A program made the translations under genes and the position numbers. Positions 34,225 to 41,406 of a stretch of DNA of 64,000 nucleotides are shown here, piece after piece; the first letter of the stretch is position 1; each line of letters begins with the position of its first letter. The notes beneath the pieces were generated by a model that searched no databases, was not told the origin of the DNA, and saw nothing but the letters and a program-made list of their open reading frames with translations. Origin of the DNA: Hallella bergensis DSM 17361 (lineage in GTDB: Bacteria > Bacteroidota > Bacteroidia > Bacteroidales > Bacteroidaceae); assembly GCF_000160535.1 (NCBI RefSeq), contig NZ_GG704781.1:395323-459322 (forward strand), read 5' to 3'.

Positions 34225-34860
34225 ATGGGGAAACAGAATAAATTTAATCATTCCATTTTGGGGCAGTCTGTCAAAGCACTTGTTCTGAAACTCTTGATCA
34301 TCGCTGCGCTCATTGCAGGAGTCCTGGCTTTCGCGATATGGGTCATCAAAGGCTGTGGAGTCAAGACAGAAAAGAGTGGCAAGATAGGCATCACGCCTGT
34401 TCAGATAACCAAGATAAAAAATATAGGTCAATGGGAGTTTCTTGCAATCAGCGACGAGGAACTCATAGACACCATACGGCATGGTTTTTTTGGTGATGAT
34501 GAACTGGCGCGAATATACTACGGTACGCTCCGTCTTGGCATCGACCTGGGCGAAACCAAAGAAGGTTGGATAAAAATGGAGCAGGACACCGTAACGGTGC
34601 TGCTGCCCCCTGTCAAGTTGTTAGATCATAATTTTATTGACGAAGCCCGCACCAAGGCTTTTTTTGAGGAAGGCAAATGGAGCGAGGCAGATAAGGCTAA
34701 ACTGACTGCAAAAGCTGCCCGGGTGATGAAAGCGCGATGCATGACACCAGCCAATATACGCAGTGCGGAGCAAAATGCGTCAGCGCAGTTTAGCAACCTG
34801 TTGCAGTCTATGGGCTTTAAATTTAGTAGAATTAGATTCGGGGAGCAGAATCAACCATAG
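34225..34860 (+). CDS. DUF4230 membrane-anchored protein
   Basis: A single N-terminal membrane helix (about residues 18-40, LKLLIIAALIAGVLAFAIWV) replaces the lipobox of its upstream partner. The DUF4230 domain follows: TPVQITKIKNIGQWEFLAISD, WIKMEQDTVTVLLPPVKLLD and the helical end NIRSAEQNASAQFSNLLQSMG. It lies 5 bp after the paralogous lipoprotein, so one transcript makes a lipid-anchored and a helix-anchored version of the same domain. Function unknown. Confidence 0.86.
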   Translation: MGKQNKFNHSILGQSVKALVLKLLIIAALIAGVLAFAIWVIKGCGVKTEKSGKIGITPVQITKIKNIGQWEFLAISDEELIDTIRHGFFGDDELARIYYGTLRLGIDLGETKEGWIKMEQDTVTVLLPPVKLLDHNFIDEARTKAFFEEGKWSEADKAKLTAKAARVMKARCMTPANIRSAEQNASAQFSNLLQSMGFKFSRIRFGEQNQP

Positions 34861-34880
34861 GAATTACTTTCTTCTGAGTC

Positions 34881-35903
34881 TCATTGGTTCTTTACAATCT
34901 CGCTACTTTCCCGGAACTTCAGAATCATGGGAACAATCTTCTTGTAAATCTTTCTGTCGCCCTCTATCCGTCTGATTAGGAGTTCGCATGCGGTGAATCC
35001 CTGTTCATGGGCTTGATCCATGATGGCCGAGAGGCGTGGAGTTACAAACGCAGAGTTATCTCCATCCGTAAATCCTATAATGGCCACATCTTCGGGTATG
35101 CGCAGGTTCTGACTTTTGATGGCATCGAAAGCTGCATATGTCAGAATGTCGTTGAAGGCCAAAATAGCATCAGGCCGTTTTTGGGTTTGCAGCAGTGCTA
35201 TGGTTGCTTGGCGGGCAACATCAAAGTCAATTTTTCCACACACCACTAAATCTCGGTCAATGACTATGCGGGCATCGCGCAAGGCTTGTAAATATCCATG
35301 TTTGCGACGCTTCACCATATCCAAATGGTTGGGACCTCCAATAAAAGCCACTCGCTTGGCCCCCATTTCCAACATGTGATTTGTAGCATTGTATGCAGCC
35401 TCGTCCCCGTTGGCCACTACCTGAGAAAACAGATCGGGCAAGCAGGTTCGCCCGAAGAAAACCAAAGGCATATCCAATTTGGCCATTTGCTCATAATGCG
35501 TATAGTCAGTGGTGTCTTGTGCCAGGCAGCTGATAATGCCATCCACATGCATCGAATAGAAGTTGTCGATAGCCTTTTCTTCCAATTTGTGACTTTCGTG
35601 GCTGTTCGCCGAAATCACCGAATAGCCGTTTCGCGTGGCACAATCCTCTATGCCGTCGAGCACCGATGCAAAGTAGTGAGTCACTAAGTTGGGCACAATG
35701 ACGCCTATGATATGTGGCGCCTCCTTGCGCAGGCTCTGTGCAAAGGGGTTAGGTCTGTAGTTTCGTTTCTGAGCCAATACTCTAACCTTTTGTTGCATTT
35801 GCTTACTTACCTCATGACTACCATGAAGAGCACGCGAAACGGTAGCGATGCTCACACCAAGTTCCGCGGCTAAATCCTTAAGCGAAGTTCTGCGCTGTTT
35901 CAC
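34881..35903 (-). CDS. LacI-family transcriptional regulator
   Basis: The N-terminal LacI helix-turn-helix (SLKDLAAELGVSIATVSRAL at 8-27) and hinge helix (NPFAQSLR) precede a periplasmic-binding-protein-like effector domain (HIIGVIVPNLVTHYFASVL to the end). Full length (340). The effector is probably a sugar, but no carbohydrate operon adjoins it; the nearest glycosidases are about 14 kb away. A perfect palindrome over its own predicted start of transcription suggests autoregulation. Confidence 0.92.
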   Translation of the reverse strand: MKQRRTSLKDLAAELGVSIATVSRALHGSHEVSKQMQQKVRVLAQKRNYRPNPFAQSLRKEAPHIIGVIVPNLVTHYFASVLDGIEDCATRNGYSVISANSHESHKLEEKAIDNFYSMHVDGIISCLAQDTTDYTHYEQMAKLDMPLVFFGRTCLPDLFSQVVANGDEAAYNATNHMLEMGAKRVAFIGGPNHLDMVKRRKHGYLQALRDARIVIDRDLVVCGKIDFDVARQATIALLQTQKRPDAILAFNDILTYAAFDAIKSQNLRIPEDVAIIGFTDGDNSAFVTPRLSAIMDQAHEQGFTACELLIRRIEGDRKIYKKIVPMILKFRESSEIVKNQ

Positions 35904-35917
35904 AAATTGCTAACATT

Positions 35918-35932
35918 ATAGGTTAAACCTAT
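35918..35932. promoter_or_regulatory. Probable LacI-type operator
   Basis: ATAGGTT-A-AACCTAT is a perfect 15-bp inverted repeat 14 bp upstream of the regulator's start codon and just downstream of its -7 box, overlapping the expected transcription start. Confidence 0.55.
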
Positions 35933-35935
35933 TGG

Positions 35936-35943
35936 CAAATATA
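35936..35943 (-). promoter_or_regulatory. -7 box of the LacI-family gene
   Basis: TATATTTG on the minus strand, 32 bp upstream of the start codon. Confidence 0.65.
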
Positions 35944-36024
35944 AGAAAAAGTATCGATTTGGGAAAGCATCGCGATGGTTAAAATTTTTCCGGGACCATT
36001 GTTGCCTTTGTTAAGATGAGAAGT

Positions 36025-36366
36025 TCAACGTCGTGCATCAGTGTCTCGAAGGATGCTTGGGACACAAGTCTTGGCATGCAGAATCTTTGTATTTTGTTTT
36101 ACAAACACCTCTCCATACTTGGTAAATTCAAAAATAAAACTCCATTGGCCGGAAATATGCAAAAATAAGACGAATTTTATAGCTTTTTGAAAATCAGCCA
36201 CTTCCCGATTTCTTTCTTGCGGCTCCTGTTTCGTCGGTTGCGTTTTCATATTGAATGGCAGTGCGATTAAGCTTTGACCGCGGCGCGATCGCGGCTTGAT
36301 GATGTGGTCATGTGGCTCAAAACATTCTGCCAGAAGATAGTGATGGCATGACTTCGAATCTTTCAA
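36025..36366 (-). CDS. Repeat-borne small ORF (possible relic protein, 113 aa)
   Basis: An uninterrupted minus-strand reading frame overlaps dispersed element copy B. It contains HISGQWSFIFEFTKYGEVF and VKQNTK. The FEFTKYGEVFVK peptide is echoed in copy A (IFKFAKYREMFVR) and in degenerate form in copies C and D. No known domain, no good promoter. It could be the least decayed copy of a repeated small gene or a fortuitous frame that the repeat carries. Given the decay of the other copies, expression is doubtful. Confidence 0.25.
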   Translation of the reverse strand: MKDSKSCHHYLLAECFEPHDHIIKPRSRRGQSLIALPFNMKTQPTKQEPQERNREVADFQKAIKFVLFLHISGQWSFIFEFTKYGEVFVKQNTKILHAKTCVPSILRDTDARR

Positions 36367-36460
36367 GGTTCAGGGAAGTGAAAATTACAGCCGGAAACAT
36401 GGCGCATTTTTCGCTGGATATAAAAAAATCAACCATCGAAAAACAGTAATTCTATTTTAC
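36093..36460 (-). repeat. Dispersed intergenic element, copy B (best preserved)
   Basis: Blocks shared with the other copies: TTTACAAACACCTCTCCATAC at the left, ATATTGAATGGCAGT in the centre with a GC-rich CGCGGCGCGATCGCGG patch, ACATGGCGC near 36400, and ATCGAAAAACAGTAATT plus TATTTTAC at the right (the last block is nearly identical in copy C). It fills much of the 692-bp gene-free stretch 35904-36595. Confidence 0.7.
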
Positions 36461-36525
36461 ATGTGGATTCCATGAGGTGAAGGTTGTGAAGGTTCGTTTA
36501 AGATGTCGGCTTGAGAAGTTTCCAT

Positions 36526-36562
36526 AAAAAAAACAGACGGTTGCCTCACGGTTTGCGTCTGT
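36526..36562 (-). terminator. Terminator of the SRP RNA-tRNA-Thr transcript
   Basis: On the minus strand ACAGACG...CGTCTGT (7-bp stem, GC-rich inner part) at 36562-36533 is followed by a T8 tract. It lies 34 nt after the tRNA 3' end. Confidence 0.85.
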
Positions 36563-36595
36563 TAGTATATCAATTTACCTATTGAAGTTTTTTCG

Positions 36596-36669
36596 AGCCT
36601 CTTGTCGGATTCGAACCAACGACCCCGAGATTACAAATCACGTGCTCTGGCCAACTGAGCTAAAGAGGC
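36596..36669 (-). tRNA. tRNA-Thr (anticodon UGU)
   Basis: Full cloverleaf of 74 nt: acceptor GCCTCTT/AAGAGGC, D-arm GCTC...GAGC, anticodon loop TTTGTAA giving UGU, T-arm GTTGG-TTCGAAT-CCGAC, discriminator U. CCA is not encoded. The anticodon stem CGTGA/TCTCG has a U-U mismatch at 29-41. It begins 4 nt after the SRP RNA on the same strand. Confidence 0.95.
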
Positions 36670-36673
36670 AGGT

Positions 36674-36769
36674 GGGCAAGCTATTCTTATCGCGTCGCTA
36701 CAACCAAGTACCCTTGCTATGTTCCCATCCTGGGGGATTCCGAGGGAGCTGACCGTAAGAGACTTGCCC
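36674..36769 (-). ncRNA. ffs: Signal recognition particle RNA (4.5S, small bacterial type)
   Basis: The 96-nt minus-strand RNA closes with GGGCAAG/CTTGCCC and contains the conserved apical SRP domain: CCCAGGATG-GGAA-CATAGCAAGGG, that is the GGAA tetraloop and the AGCA/CAGG internal loop bound by Ffh, preceded by GGTCAGCTCCC. It forms the RNA core of the co-translational membrane-targeting particle. Its promoter is at 36813-36806, and tRNA-Thr follows almost at once. Confidence 0.92.
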
Positions 36770-36805
36770 ATGTTTACACCATTTGGCATGGTGATTTTGC
36801 AGGTG

Positions 36806-36813
36806 CAAAGGTA
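36806..36813 (-). promoter_or_regulatory. -7 box of the SRP RNA gene
   Basis: TACCTTTG on the minus strand, 36 nt upstream of the RNA's closing stem. Confidence 0.65.
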
Positions 36814-36920
36814 ATGCTTTATAAGTGAAAATAGAAATGTAAACTGGGAAACTTGCTGCTCTTTAACATATTTTTTGAAAAGTAGAAGGATATGCTCCGC
36901 CATATTAAAATTTAAATGCG

Positions 36921-36928
36921 TAACTTTG
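36921..36928 (+). promoter_or_regulatory. -7 box of the DUF4199 gene
   Basis: TAACTTTG ends 8 bp before the ATG at 36937, leaving almost no 5' leader. It also rules out the upstream in-frame ATG at 36916, which lies before the box. Confidence 0.6.
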
Positions 36929-36936
36929 CACACACT

Positions 36937-37479
36937 ATGATAAATGTAGTTGCACTTGTACAAGTCAAGGCTTTTGCCCGTCAGGAAGGGCTGTTTCTTG
37001 CCCTGCTATGGATTGCTAGCTTTCTGCTAATGATCTATATGCCAATGTCGTCTTGGGGTAGTCTGATGGCTTTGTCCACACCTTTTTTCGTTGGCTGGCG
37101 CCTGTCCAGTTTTCGAAACGATGCTCTTCAAGGCACTATCTCTTTCAAGCGGGGTTTGGCTTTTTCGTGCTACACTTTTTTCTATGCATCCCTGATTTTT
37201 GCGGTAGCCCAATTCATCTACTTCCGGTATTTTGATCATGGAGCCATGCTGTCTATGCTTAGCACCAACGTAACAACACTACAGCAGGCCTACAAGACCA
37301 GCGGAATAGACGATACGGAGGCATTGAAATATATGAAAGACGGGATGGAGATGATAGGCATGATGTCACCTATACAGATTGTCTTTGTCTTTATGATGCA
37401 AAACTTATTTATCGGTTCACTTCTAAGTTTGCCTATTGCATTTTTTTGCAAGAAAAAAACGCAACAATTATCAAATTAG
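36937..37479 (+). CDS. DUF4199 integral membrane protein
   Basis: Four hydrophobic helices at about residues 18-36, 44-62, 70-96 and 150-172 (GLFLALLWIASFLLMIYM, FSCYTFFYASLIFAVAQFIY, QIVFVFMMQNLFIGSLL) separated by a soluble loop (95-145), ending in a lysine-rich cytoplasmic tail. This is the Bacteroidetes DUF4199 layout, which regularly precedes a GT2 glycosyltransferase as here (17 bp). The start at 36937 is set by the promoter box. Role unknown; partnership with the transferase is inferred. Confidence 0.86.
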   Translation: MINVVALVQVKAFARQEGLFLALLWIASFLLMIYMPMSSWGSLMALSTPFFVGWRLSSFRNDALQGTISFKRGLAFSCYTFFYASLIFAVAQFIYFRYFDHGAMLSMLSTNVTTLQQAYKTSGIDDTEALKYMKDGMEMIGMMSPIQIVFVFMMQNLFIGSLLSLPIAFFCKKKTQQLSN

Positions 37480-37495
37480 AAATATCATTCATGCT

Positions 37496-38449
37496 ATGGA
37501 TATATCAGTTGTTATCCCTCTTTTCAATGAGGCTGAATCTTTGCCCGAACTCCATGCTTGGATCAAGCGAGTGATGCAAGAAAACCGCTTCTCATACGAA
37601 ATCATTTTTATTAATGATGGCTCCACCGACCATTCATGGAGTGTTATTGAAGAACTTTCCGGGAAGGACGAGCATGTGAAGGGTATTAAATTCCGCCGTA
37701 ACTATGGCAAAAGCCCTGCGCTCTATTGTGGTTTTAAGGAGGCTCAGGGCAATGTTGTCATCACCATGGATGCTGATTTGCAGGATTCGCCAGATGAAAT
37801 TCCTGAACTTTACCGCATGGTGATGGAAGATGGCTATGATTTAGTATCGGGGTATAAGCAAAAACGATACGATCCACTGACGAAGACAATCCCAACCAAG
37901 CTTTTCAATGCCACTGCCCGCAGGTTTTCAGGCATTGACAATCTGCATGACTTCAATTGTGGACTGAAGGCATACAAAAATGCTGTGGTCAAGAATATTG
38001 AGGTCTATGGAGAGATGCACCGGTATATCCCCTATCTTGCCAAAAATGCAGGATTCAGTAAAATTGGAGAAAAGGTGGTTAAACACCAAGCTCGGAAATA
38101 CGGGAGCACCAAGTTTGGAATCAATCGGTTCTTCAATGGCTATCTCGATTTGCTCACGCTTTGGTTTCTCACGAATTTTGGGAAAAAGCCCATGCATGTT
38201 TTTGGCTTTATCGGTAGCTTGATCTTCTTTATAGGCTTTGTGGCACTTTGCTGGCTGGGAGTTGACAAATTAATCGACCTGTGCCACGGGACCTACGGCG
38301 ACTTGCTGGCCAACCATGCCTCGTTTTACATCGCGCTGACAGCATTGATTGTAGGCTCCCAATTTTTCCTGGCTGGTTTTATTGGCGACCTCATGAGTCG
38401 TCAGAATCCCAACCGAAACGATTATCAGATAGAGAAGACAATAGGTTGA
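37496..38449 (+). CDS. GT2 polyprenyl-phosphate glycosyltransferase (DPM1/GtrB-like)
   Basis: The GT-A catalytic domain (residues 1-225) has ISVVIPLFNEAESLPEL, FINDGSTDHSW, the MDADLQDSP metal motif and KQKRYDP. Two C-terminal membrane helices (about 233-257 and 272-300) anchor it in the inner membrane, as in enzymes that load a sugar onto undecaprenyl phosphate. The ATG at 37496 (MDISVVIPL) is the natural start; an in-frame ATG 20 codons upstream lies inside the DUF4199 gene. Sugar not predictable. Confidence 0.92.
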   Translation: MDISVVIPLFNEAESLPELHAWIKRVMQENRFSYEIIFINDGSTDHSWSVIEELSGKDEHVKGIKFRRNYGKSPALYCGFKEAQGNVVITMDADLQDSPDEIPELYRMVMEDGYDLVSGYKQKRYDPLTKTIPTKLFNATARRFSGIDNLHDFNCGLKAYKNAVVKNIEVYGEMHRYIPYLAKNAGFSKIGEKVVKHQARKYGSTKFGINRFFNGYLDLLTLWFLTNFGKKPMHVFGFIGSLIFFIGFVALCWLGVDKLIDLCHGTYGDLLANHASFYIALTALIVGSQFFLAGFIGDLMSRQNPNRNDYQIEKTIG

Positions 38450-38451
38450 GT

Positions 38452-38937
38452 ATGAAACGGAAATGCAACTACAGCTGGCTACATGCCTGCATGTTGTTCA
38501 CGATAGCGATTATAGTATCATGTTCGAGTGTAGACTGTCCGCTCAACAATACTGTATATACCAATTATAAACTGATGGGTAAAGTTACAACACTACCCGA
38601 CACGCTTACCATATCTACTACAAAACAAAATGGATTTGATTCCATTTTGATTAACAAACAAGTGAATACGGATAGTTTTTTCTTACCAGTAAGCTATGGG
38701 CAAGATGTCGATGTGCTTTATTTTCAAACCAACTCACTTACAGACACGGTGTGGGTGGAGAAAACAAACCATCCACACTTTGAGTCGGTGGACTGTGGAC
38801 TTAATTATTTTCACACCATCACGGGAATACGATACACGCGCAATGCTATCGACTCCATTGTCATCAACCATAAAGAAGTAACTTATGATATCTCGCAAAA
38901 GCATTTCCATATTTATTTTAAGGAGTATCGTCTTTAG
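38452..38937 (+). CDS. DUF6452-type lipoprotein
   Basis: The start at 38452, 2 bp after the glycosyltransferase stop, gives 161 residues with a lipoprotein signal (C24 in IIVSC). SSVDCPLNNTVYTNYKL and the later DCGLNYFHTITGIRYT are typical of the small Bacteroidetes family DUF6452. It overlaps the next gene by 53 bp in another frame. A longer in-frame version beginning at 38281 would be entirely antisense to no gene but inside the transferase and is rejected. Function unknown. Confidence 0.82.
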   Translation: MKRKCNYSWLHACMLFTIAIIVSCSSVDCPLNNTVYTNYKLMGKVTTLPDTLTISTTKQNGFDSILINKQVNTDSFFLPVSYGQDVDVLYFQTNSLTDTVWVEKTNHPHFESVDCGLNYFHTITGIRYTRNAIDSIVINHKEVTYDISQKHFHIYFKEYRL

Positions 38938-39601
38938 CGTGTTGTTTTTGGGCGTACTGCCCAATGCATCCGCCCAAAAATCTCATAAGGAACTTCAAGA
39001 GAAACTGCGCTTGAAACACATAGACGACTCCATTCCTTTCTTTCGTGGCTTCCAAGTCAAGGCAGACATGGTGGGACTGGTTCAAAGCCTGGTGTCAGAC
39101 TATGGACAATACGAGGCGGGATTGCGCATTAACTTCAAGGACAAATACTTTCCCGTGTTGGAGTTGGGACTCGGCAAAGCCGACCACGATAATTTTATCA
39201 CCCAAATCTCATACAAAACCTCTGCCCCTTATGGCAAGATCGGAGCCGACTTCAATATCATGAAAAACAAGCACGATATTTATCGTGTGTATGTAGGCTT
39301 TCGCTATGCCTATACTTCATTCAAGGTTGACATAGACCATCCGGATATAACCGATCCGGTTTTTGGTGGAACCTCTCCTTTCTCCGGCCATGGCATAACG
39401 GCCAATTGTCATTGGGCAGAGCTGCTGGCCAGTATTGATGCCAAGATATTTGGCCCGTTGCATTTAGGTTGGAGTGCCAGATACAAACGGCGCCTGAAAC
39501 ACGACAGTGGCGAAATGGGGAATGTGTGGTATGTTCCCGGATTTGGTAAACAGGGTGATACACGTCTGACAGGGACTTTTGATGTTATCTTAGAATTTTA
39601 A
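38885..39601 (+). CDS. DUF6048-type outer-membrane beta-barrel protein
   Basis: Signal peptide to about residue 30 (ASA), then alternating hydrophobic beta-strands with aromatic girdles (QYEAGLRINFKDKYFPVLEL, DIYRVYVGFRYAYTSFKVD, HLGWSARYKRRLKHD) and a C-terminal strand ending DVILEF with terminal phenylalanine, the classic outer-membrane insertion signal. The partner lipoprotein gene overlaps its start by 53 bp. DUF6452/DUF6048 gene pairs recur in Bacteroidales; a small porin with a lipoprotein partner is inference. Confidence 0.85.
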   Translation: MISRKSISIFILRSIVFSVLFLGVLPNASAQKSHKELQEKLRLKHIDDSIPFFRGFQVKADMVGLVQSLVSDYGQYEAGLRINFKDKYFPVLELGLGKADHDNFITQISYKTSAPYGKIGADFNIMKNKHDIYRVYVGFRYAYTSFKVDIDHPDITDPVFGGTSPFSGHGITANCHWAELLASIDAKIFGPLHLGWSARYKRRLKHDSGEMGNVWYVPGFGKQGDTRLTGTFDVILEF

Positions 39602-39604
39602 AGC

Positions 39605-40630
39605 ATGAGAGCAAAAAATAGAACAATTCGTATATGGCAGATAGCCTTCCTCCTCCTTCTTGTTATCGGGACGGTACTTATTATCAGACAGCAGCGCAAC
39701 CTGCCCTACCAACACAACGAGGGTTTTGTTTTTGGGACAGTGTATCATGTGACCTACCAGCATAACAAGGACTTGCAAGAAAACATTGAAGCTGAGATGA
39801 AGAAGGTAGATGACGCATTGTCTACTTTCAACAAAAACTCTATCCTGTCGAATGTCAATCAAAATGAGCCGGTAGAGTTGAACGATATGTTCAAAGATGT
39901 CTTTAATATGGCTGAACAGATTTCTAAGGAAACCGATGGGGCTTTTGATATTACTGTTGCCCCCATGGTCAACGCATGGGGATTTGGATTTAAAAAAGGT
40001 ACACCTCCTACCAAACATGTTGTTGACTCTCTCAAATCACTGGTGGGCTACCAAAAAGTAAGGCTCGAGTCCGGCCGTATCGTCAAGCAAGACTCACGTA
40101 TTATGCTCGACTGCTCGGCTATAGCTAAAGGTTACGGTGTAGATGTTGTGGCAAATTACCTGAAGAAAGAAGGAATTGAAAACTTTATTGTCGAAATTGG
40201 TGGAGAGGTTGTTTCAAGTGGCATCAGTGAAAAAAGACTGCCATGGAAGATAGGAGTAACGAAACCTGTAGATGATTCTATCAGACAAGATCAGGAGTTG
40301 CAAACCATACTGAATGTTACCAATAAAGCCATGGCAACAAGCGGTAACTATAGGAATTTCTATTACAAAAATGGTAAGAAGTATGCCCACACTATAGATC
40401 CTAAAACCGGTTATCCGGTACAACATGGCATTCTGTCTGCAACAGTACTCGCAGATCAGTGTGCAGTAGCAGATGCTTACGCAACTTCGTTCATGGTTAT
40501 GGGACTCGACAAAACCAAGGAGATATTAAAAAAACATCCTGAACTAATGGTTTATATTATATATGCTGATAGCCGGGGTAACAACAAGATATGGTACTCC
40601 CCATCTATGAAAGATAAAATCGAGGAGTGA
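39605..40630 (+). CDS. apbE: FAD:protein FMN transferase
   Basis: Covalently attaches FMN to threonine residues of exported or membrane flavoproteins such as NqrB/NqrC and RnfG. An N-terminal membrane helix (8-28) leads to the ApbE domain: VDDALSTFNKNSILS, the magnesium/FAD-binding DCSAIAKGYGVDV with FIVEIGGEV, and HTIDPKTGYPV. Length 341 is typical. It starts 3 bp after the DUF6048 gene. No target flavoprotein operon is adjacent. Confidence 0.94.
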   Translation: MRAKNRTIRIWQIAFLLLLVIGTVLIIRQQRNLPYQHNEGFVFGTVYHVTYQHNKDLQENIEAEMKKVDDALSTFNKNSILSNVNQNEPVELNDMFKDVFNMAEQISKETDGAFDITVAPMVNAWGFGFKKGTPPTKHVVDSLKSLVGYQKVRLESGRIVKQDSRIMLDCSAIAKGYGVDVVANYLKKEGIENFIVEIGGEVVSSGISEKRLPWKIGVTKPVDDSIRQDQELQTILNVTNKAMATSGNYRNFYYKNGKKYAHTIDPKTGYPVQHGILSATVLADQCAVADAYATSFMVMGLDKTKEILKKHPELMVYIIYADSRGNNKIWYSPSMKDKIEE

Positions 40631-40647
40631 GCTTATAGAGATATAAC

Positions 40648-41322
40648 ATGGAGGATTTCGGGCTTTATAGAAAACTCATTACTCTCCCACTCTTTGTGGG
40701 AATGGGCAAAGATGAATTGGAGCGAATCATAGCACGGATAAAGTTTGATTTTCTAAAGGTCATGAGTGGGGAAAACATTGTTTCCGAAGGAGAAAAAAGC
40801 GGACAGTTGATGCTTCTGGTAGATGGTGAAGTTGAAGTACAAACCTATGCTCATGATAACGGATATGTGGTATGTGAATACCTGAATGCTCCATACACTT
40901 TGCAACCGGAGCGAACTTTCGGCCTGACACAGCGTTATAGCAGCACGATCAAGGCTCTGACCACCTGCAGTCTTGTCTGTATTAACAAAAACGAGATATT
41001 AAGACTGACCAGCGACTCGTTAATCTTCAGATTAAACTTGCTCAATACGATATCCACCGCACTACAAAAGAGGTTACGGCAAGACTGGAAGGGATTTCCT
41101 CAAAATTTAAACCAGCGCATAGTCAGGTTTTTTATATCCCATTGCACGTATCCGGCAGGAAGAAAAGTATTTAAGATAAAAATGGCACGTTTGGCACGTG
41201 AGCTAAACGACAGTCGGTTGCATGTGTCACAGGTGTTGAACGCCATGGCTGACGATGGATTGGTAATACTTAGTAGGGGCAAAATAGAAATACCATCTGT
41301 TGAACAACTGCTGGAAGCTTGA
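40648..41322 (+). CDS. Crp/Fnr-family transcriptional regulator
   Basis: An N-terminal cyclic-nucleotide-binding-type beta-roll (residues 15-125, GEKSGQLMLLVDGEVEVQTY) is followed by a long dimer helix and a winged HTH (KMARLARELNDSRLHVSQVLNAM, then LVILSRGKIEIPS). No FNR-type N-terminal cysteine cluster is visible, so it probably does not sense oxygen with an iron-sulfur centre; the cAMP-contact residues are not conserved in an obvious way. It lies 17 bp after apbE. Confidence 0.9.
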   Translation: MEDFGLYRKLITLPLFVGMGKDELERIIARIKFDFLKVMSGENIVSEGEKSGQLMLLVDGEVEVQTYAHDNGYVVCEYLNAPYTLQPERTFGLTQRYSSTIKALTTCSLVCINKNEILRLTSDSLIFRLNLLNTISTALQKRLRQDWKGFPQNLNQRIVRFFISHCTYPAGRKVFKIKMARLARELNDSRLHVSQVLNAMADDGLVILSRGKIEIPSVEQLLEA

Positions 41323-41367
41323 TAAGTTAAATATTACTTTTTAATAATGTGTCTATAATCTTTTTAT

Positions 41368-41375
41368 TATCTTTG
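41368..41375 (+). promoter_or_regulatory. -7 box of the M3 peptidase gene
   Basis: TATCTTTG, 31 bp before the ATG at 41407. Confidence 0.6.
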
Positions 41376-41406
41376 CAATACTTTATAGAGAAGATTTTAG
41401 CATGTT

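Noticed and set aside
38281..38452. Long form of the DUF6452 protein beginning inside the glycosyltransferase gene
   Set aside because: The added residues overlap another frame of the transferase and mask the lipoprotein signal that begins at 38452.
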